This document shows positions 4,967 to 6,381 of a DNA stretch of 6,381 bases, one piece after another. Where the stretch lies: contig DUZM01000254.1 in NCBI GenBank assembly GCA_013349485.1, positions 1 to 6,381 on the forward strand, given 5' to 3'. Position 1 is the stretch's first letter. Each line of letters begins with the position of its first letter. Source of the DNA: Candidatus Hydrogenedentota bacterium (lineage in GTDB: Bacteria > Hydrogenedentota > Hydrogenedentia > Hydrogenedentales > SLHB01). The translations under genes and the position numbers were made by a program. The notes under the pieces were generated by a model. That model worked only from the letters and a program-made list of their open reading frames with translations, was not told the origin of the DNA and searched no databases.

Positions 4967-5776
4967 ATGCGAGAGCAGGACTATCTGAAACATAAGCAAT
5001 ATCGGGATGCGTCGAACCTGAATGCACGCGCGCAGTTGCACGCACGCTTCAGCGCGAACCGGTGGGGCTGGCACCGTTGGGTATTCGATCAACTGCGGCT
5101 TCACCCCGGTTGCCGGATTCTCGAGGTGGGCTGCGGCCCGGGCATGCTCTGGCGTGAGAACCTCGATCGGATGCCGGACGGGTGCGAGGCCATACTCACG
5201 GATCTGTCGACAGGGATGCTCGAGGAAGCGCGCGCGTCGCTCGGCCCGACGGCGACTCGGTTTCGAATGGCTGCGGCCGATGCGCAGCACCTCCCCTTCC
5301 CGGACGAGCACGTTGACGTGGTTGTGGCGAACCACATGCTGTATCACGTCCCCGACTTGGAGAAGGCGCTGGCGGAGTTCCGGCGCGTGTTGCGCCCCGC
5401 CGGCAGGTTCTACGCCGCGACGAACGGCAGGAACCACATGCGCGAGTTGCACGCGTGGCTGGCGCAATTCGGGGCGCGCCTGCCCTTGGGCGCGTCATTG
5501 ATCGAGCGGAGCTTCGGCCTCGGGACGGGCAAAAGGCTGCTTGCGCCGTGGTTCAGCGAGGTCCGCCTCGAGCGCTACGAGGGCCATCTGGACGTGAGAG
5601 AAGTGGAGCCGTTGATGGCGTATATCCTTTCGACGACGGCGAAAGCCGACCTCGTTGGCGAGAAGCTCGAACATTGCACAGGTTTCTTCGAACAGATATT
5701 GCGCGAGCAGGGCGCGATTCGTATATCCAAAGACACCGGGCTTCTCACCGCCGTGCGAGGTGAAGAAAGCGCGTAG
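4967..5776 (+). CDS. Class I SAM-dependent methyltransferase (module 2)
   Basis: This is a 269-residue enzyme of the Methyltransf_11 type. Counting from the chosen start, motif I is ILEVGCGPG (51-59), the strand 2 acid is Asp79 (ILTDLSTGMLEEAR), the strand 3 acid is Asp105 (AADAQHLPF), motif IV is VVVANHMLYHVPD (118-130), and RRVLRPAGRFYAATNG (139-154) is the next strand. The N-terminal stretch with DYLKHKQYRDASNLNAR and RWGWHRWVF resembles a known subgroup of uncharacterised methyltransferases, which supports a start here. No start has a clear Shine-Dalgarno sequence. The frame is open from ATG 4919 and ATG 4928, but a predicted transcription start near 4925 argues against 4919. It is only distantly similar to the methyltransferase at 3254-4036, so the two are not a recent duplication. 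It is divergent from the nucleotidyltransferase at 4103-4873 and 39 bases before a second one. The acceptor is unknown. Confidence 0.9.
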   Translation: MREQDYLKHKQYRDASNLNARAQLHARFSANRWGWHRWVFDQLRLHPGCRILEVGCGPGMLWRENLDRMPDGCEAILTDLSTGMLEEARASLGPTATRFRMAAADAQHLPFPDEHVDVVVANHMLYHVPDLEKALAEFRRVLRPAGRFYAATNGRNHMRELHAWLAQFGARLPLGASLIERSFGLGTGKRLLAPWFSEVRLERYEGHLDVREVEPLMAYILSTTAKADLVGEKLEHCTGFFEQILREQGAIRISKDTGLLTAVRGEESA

Positions 5777-5815
5777 GGAGCGCCCGCAGGTAGGCGCGAA
5801 AATGAGGCGGACCCA

Positions 5816-6381
5816 ATGATCGCTCCCGAGATGAGCAGTCGCGTCATCAAATATTTCGAGGGGTTCGAGATCTGGCAGCGGCGCTGGAAGGAAAGCGCCA
5901 TTGTCATTGTCGGATCCGTGGTACGCGGGATTGAGGATGAGTATGCCGACGCGGATGTGCTGGCGCTCGTGCCTGAGTGCGTGTATAGGGACGTCTATGA
6001 ATGGTACCGGCAGGCGGTAGAATGCGGCCAAATCGAGGCGGTAAATCCACAGGCCTTTACGTTCGACGAATTCCCGCTCACGCTCATACCTGGCATCGCG
6101 GGCCATTACAAACTACACAGTTTCGAGGAAGTCGAGGCCAAGATCGCTGCCTACGACGACGTAGAAATGTGGATTCACGGAAACGCCGTGGTCCTGCATG
6201 ATCCATCCGGGCGCTATGGCAACCTGCAAACGCGCGCTCGCACGTATCCAGAGGACATCCTGAGTGAGAAGAAACGCACACATTTCCTGGAAGCCTGGTA
6301 TGCGGCGTCCGCTGCGTCGAGTCAACTGCGGAGAAACGACAGGCGGTCTGTTGCGTTGACCATGACAGATTGCTTGGCGCA
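5816..6381 (+). CDS. Nucleotidyltransferase-fold protein, 3' end missing (module 2)
   Basis: The frame is open from ATG 5816 to the window edge (188 codons), with GAGG (5804-5807) eight bases upstream. Residues 29-52 contain IVIVGSVVRG followed by YADADVLALV: Gly33-Ser34, then Asp45 and Asp47, the GS...DxD layout of nucleotidyltransferases, with 12 residues from Gly to the first Asp as in the protein at 4103-4873. VVLHDPSGRYGNL (125-137) matches the segment that often closes this domain, and a helical, charged region with TYPEDILSEKKRTHFLEAWYAA follows. A third metal-binding carboxylate could not be found in the expected strand. An upstream in-frame TAG at 5774-5776 ends the methyltransferase, so ATG 5816 is the first ATG. 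The 39-base gap suggests one operon with that gene. Overall identity to the other nucleotidyltransferase is low. Function is inferred from the motif, and the substrate is unknown. Confidence 0.75.
   Translation, partial: MIAPEMSSRVIKYFEGFEIWQRRWKESAIVIVGSVVRGIEDEYADADVLALVPECVYRDVYEWYRQAVECGQIEAVNPQAFTFDEFPLTLIPGIAGHYKLHSFEEVEAKIAAYDDVEMWIHGNAVVLHDPSGRYGNLQTRARTYPEDILSEKKRTHFLEAWYAASAASSQLRRNDRRSVALTMTDCLA

Noticed and set aside
4874..5467. Long N-terminal extension of the minus-strand nucleotidyltransferase frame (198 more residues)
   Set aside because: It is antisense to the plus-strand methyltransferase, shows no domain features, and the ribosome binding site at 4882-4890 points to GTG 4873.
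5780..5797. GCGCC/GGCGC hairpin between the plus-strand methyltransferase and nucleotidyltransferase
   Set aside because: A 5-bp stem with an 8-base loop and no T-run is too weak to call a terminator.
5495..6106. Minus-strand 203-codon frame
   Set aside because: It spans, antisense, the end of the methyltransferase and the start of the next gene, and has no recognisable motif; it is a shadow frame.

Overview
The window looks like chromosomal DNA from an uncultured, GC-rich bacterium. It carries six complete protein genes and one gene cut off at the right edge. No 16S rRNA or other phylogenetic marker is present. The mix of a PIG-L/LmbE-type deacetylase, a NupG-type nucleoside transporter, class I methyltransferases and intergenic palindromic repeats recalls environmental lineages such as Hydrogenedentes or Planctomycetota. 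That placement is from memory and weak. There are no tRNA or rRNA genes, no CRISPR array and no transposase gene.

Layout, left to right. A predicted secreted lipoprotein phosphatase of the dual-specificity/Siw14-like class (592 to 5, minus) is divergent from a PIG-L family deacetylase (731-1531, plus). The 138-bp gap between them holds a 21-bp tandem repeat and an extended -10 promoter. A 409-bp intergenic stretch follows. It contains a long palindromic dispersed repeat interrupted by three copies of an 18-bp self-complementary mini-hairpin, then a separate 8-bp-stem hairpin. Next is an MFS transporter of the nucleoside:H+ symporter type (1941-3134, plus). It faces a methyltransferase across a second palindrome-rich spacer (3135-3253) that holds another mini-hairpin of the same design.

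The right half shows a mirror arrangement. A nucleotidyltransferase-fold protein (4873 to 4103) and a class I SAM methyltransferase (4036 to 3254) form a likely minus-strand operon. Divergent from it, a different class I SAM methyltransferase (about 4967-5776) and a second nucleotidyltransferase-fold protein (5816 to beyond the edge) form a likely plus-strand operon. The two operons share a short control region (about 4874-4966) with a sigma70-like promoter and a palindrome over its -10 box.

How the genes work together is not established. The left half could combine cell-envelope or small-molecule deacetylation with nucleoside uptake. The right half has the gene content expected of small-molecule modification (nucleotidyl and methyl transfer), for example on antibiotics, sugars or nucleosides, but no substrate can be read from the sequence. 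The two most unusual things are the paired nucleotidyltransferase/methyltransferase modules and the mini-hairpin units, which sit between GAGC-containing direct repeats at two separate places.
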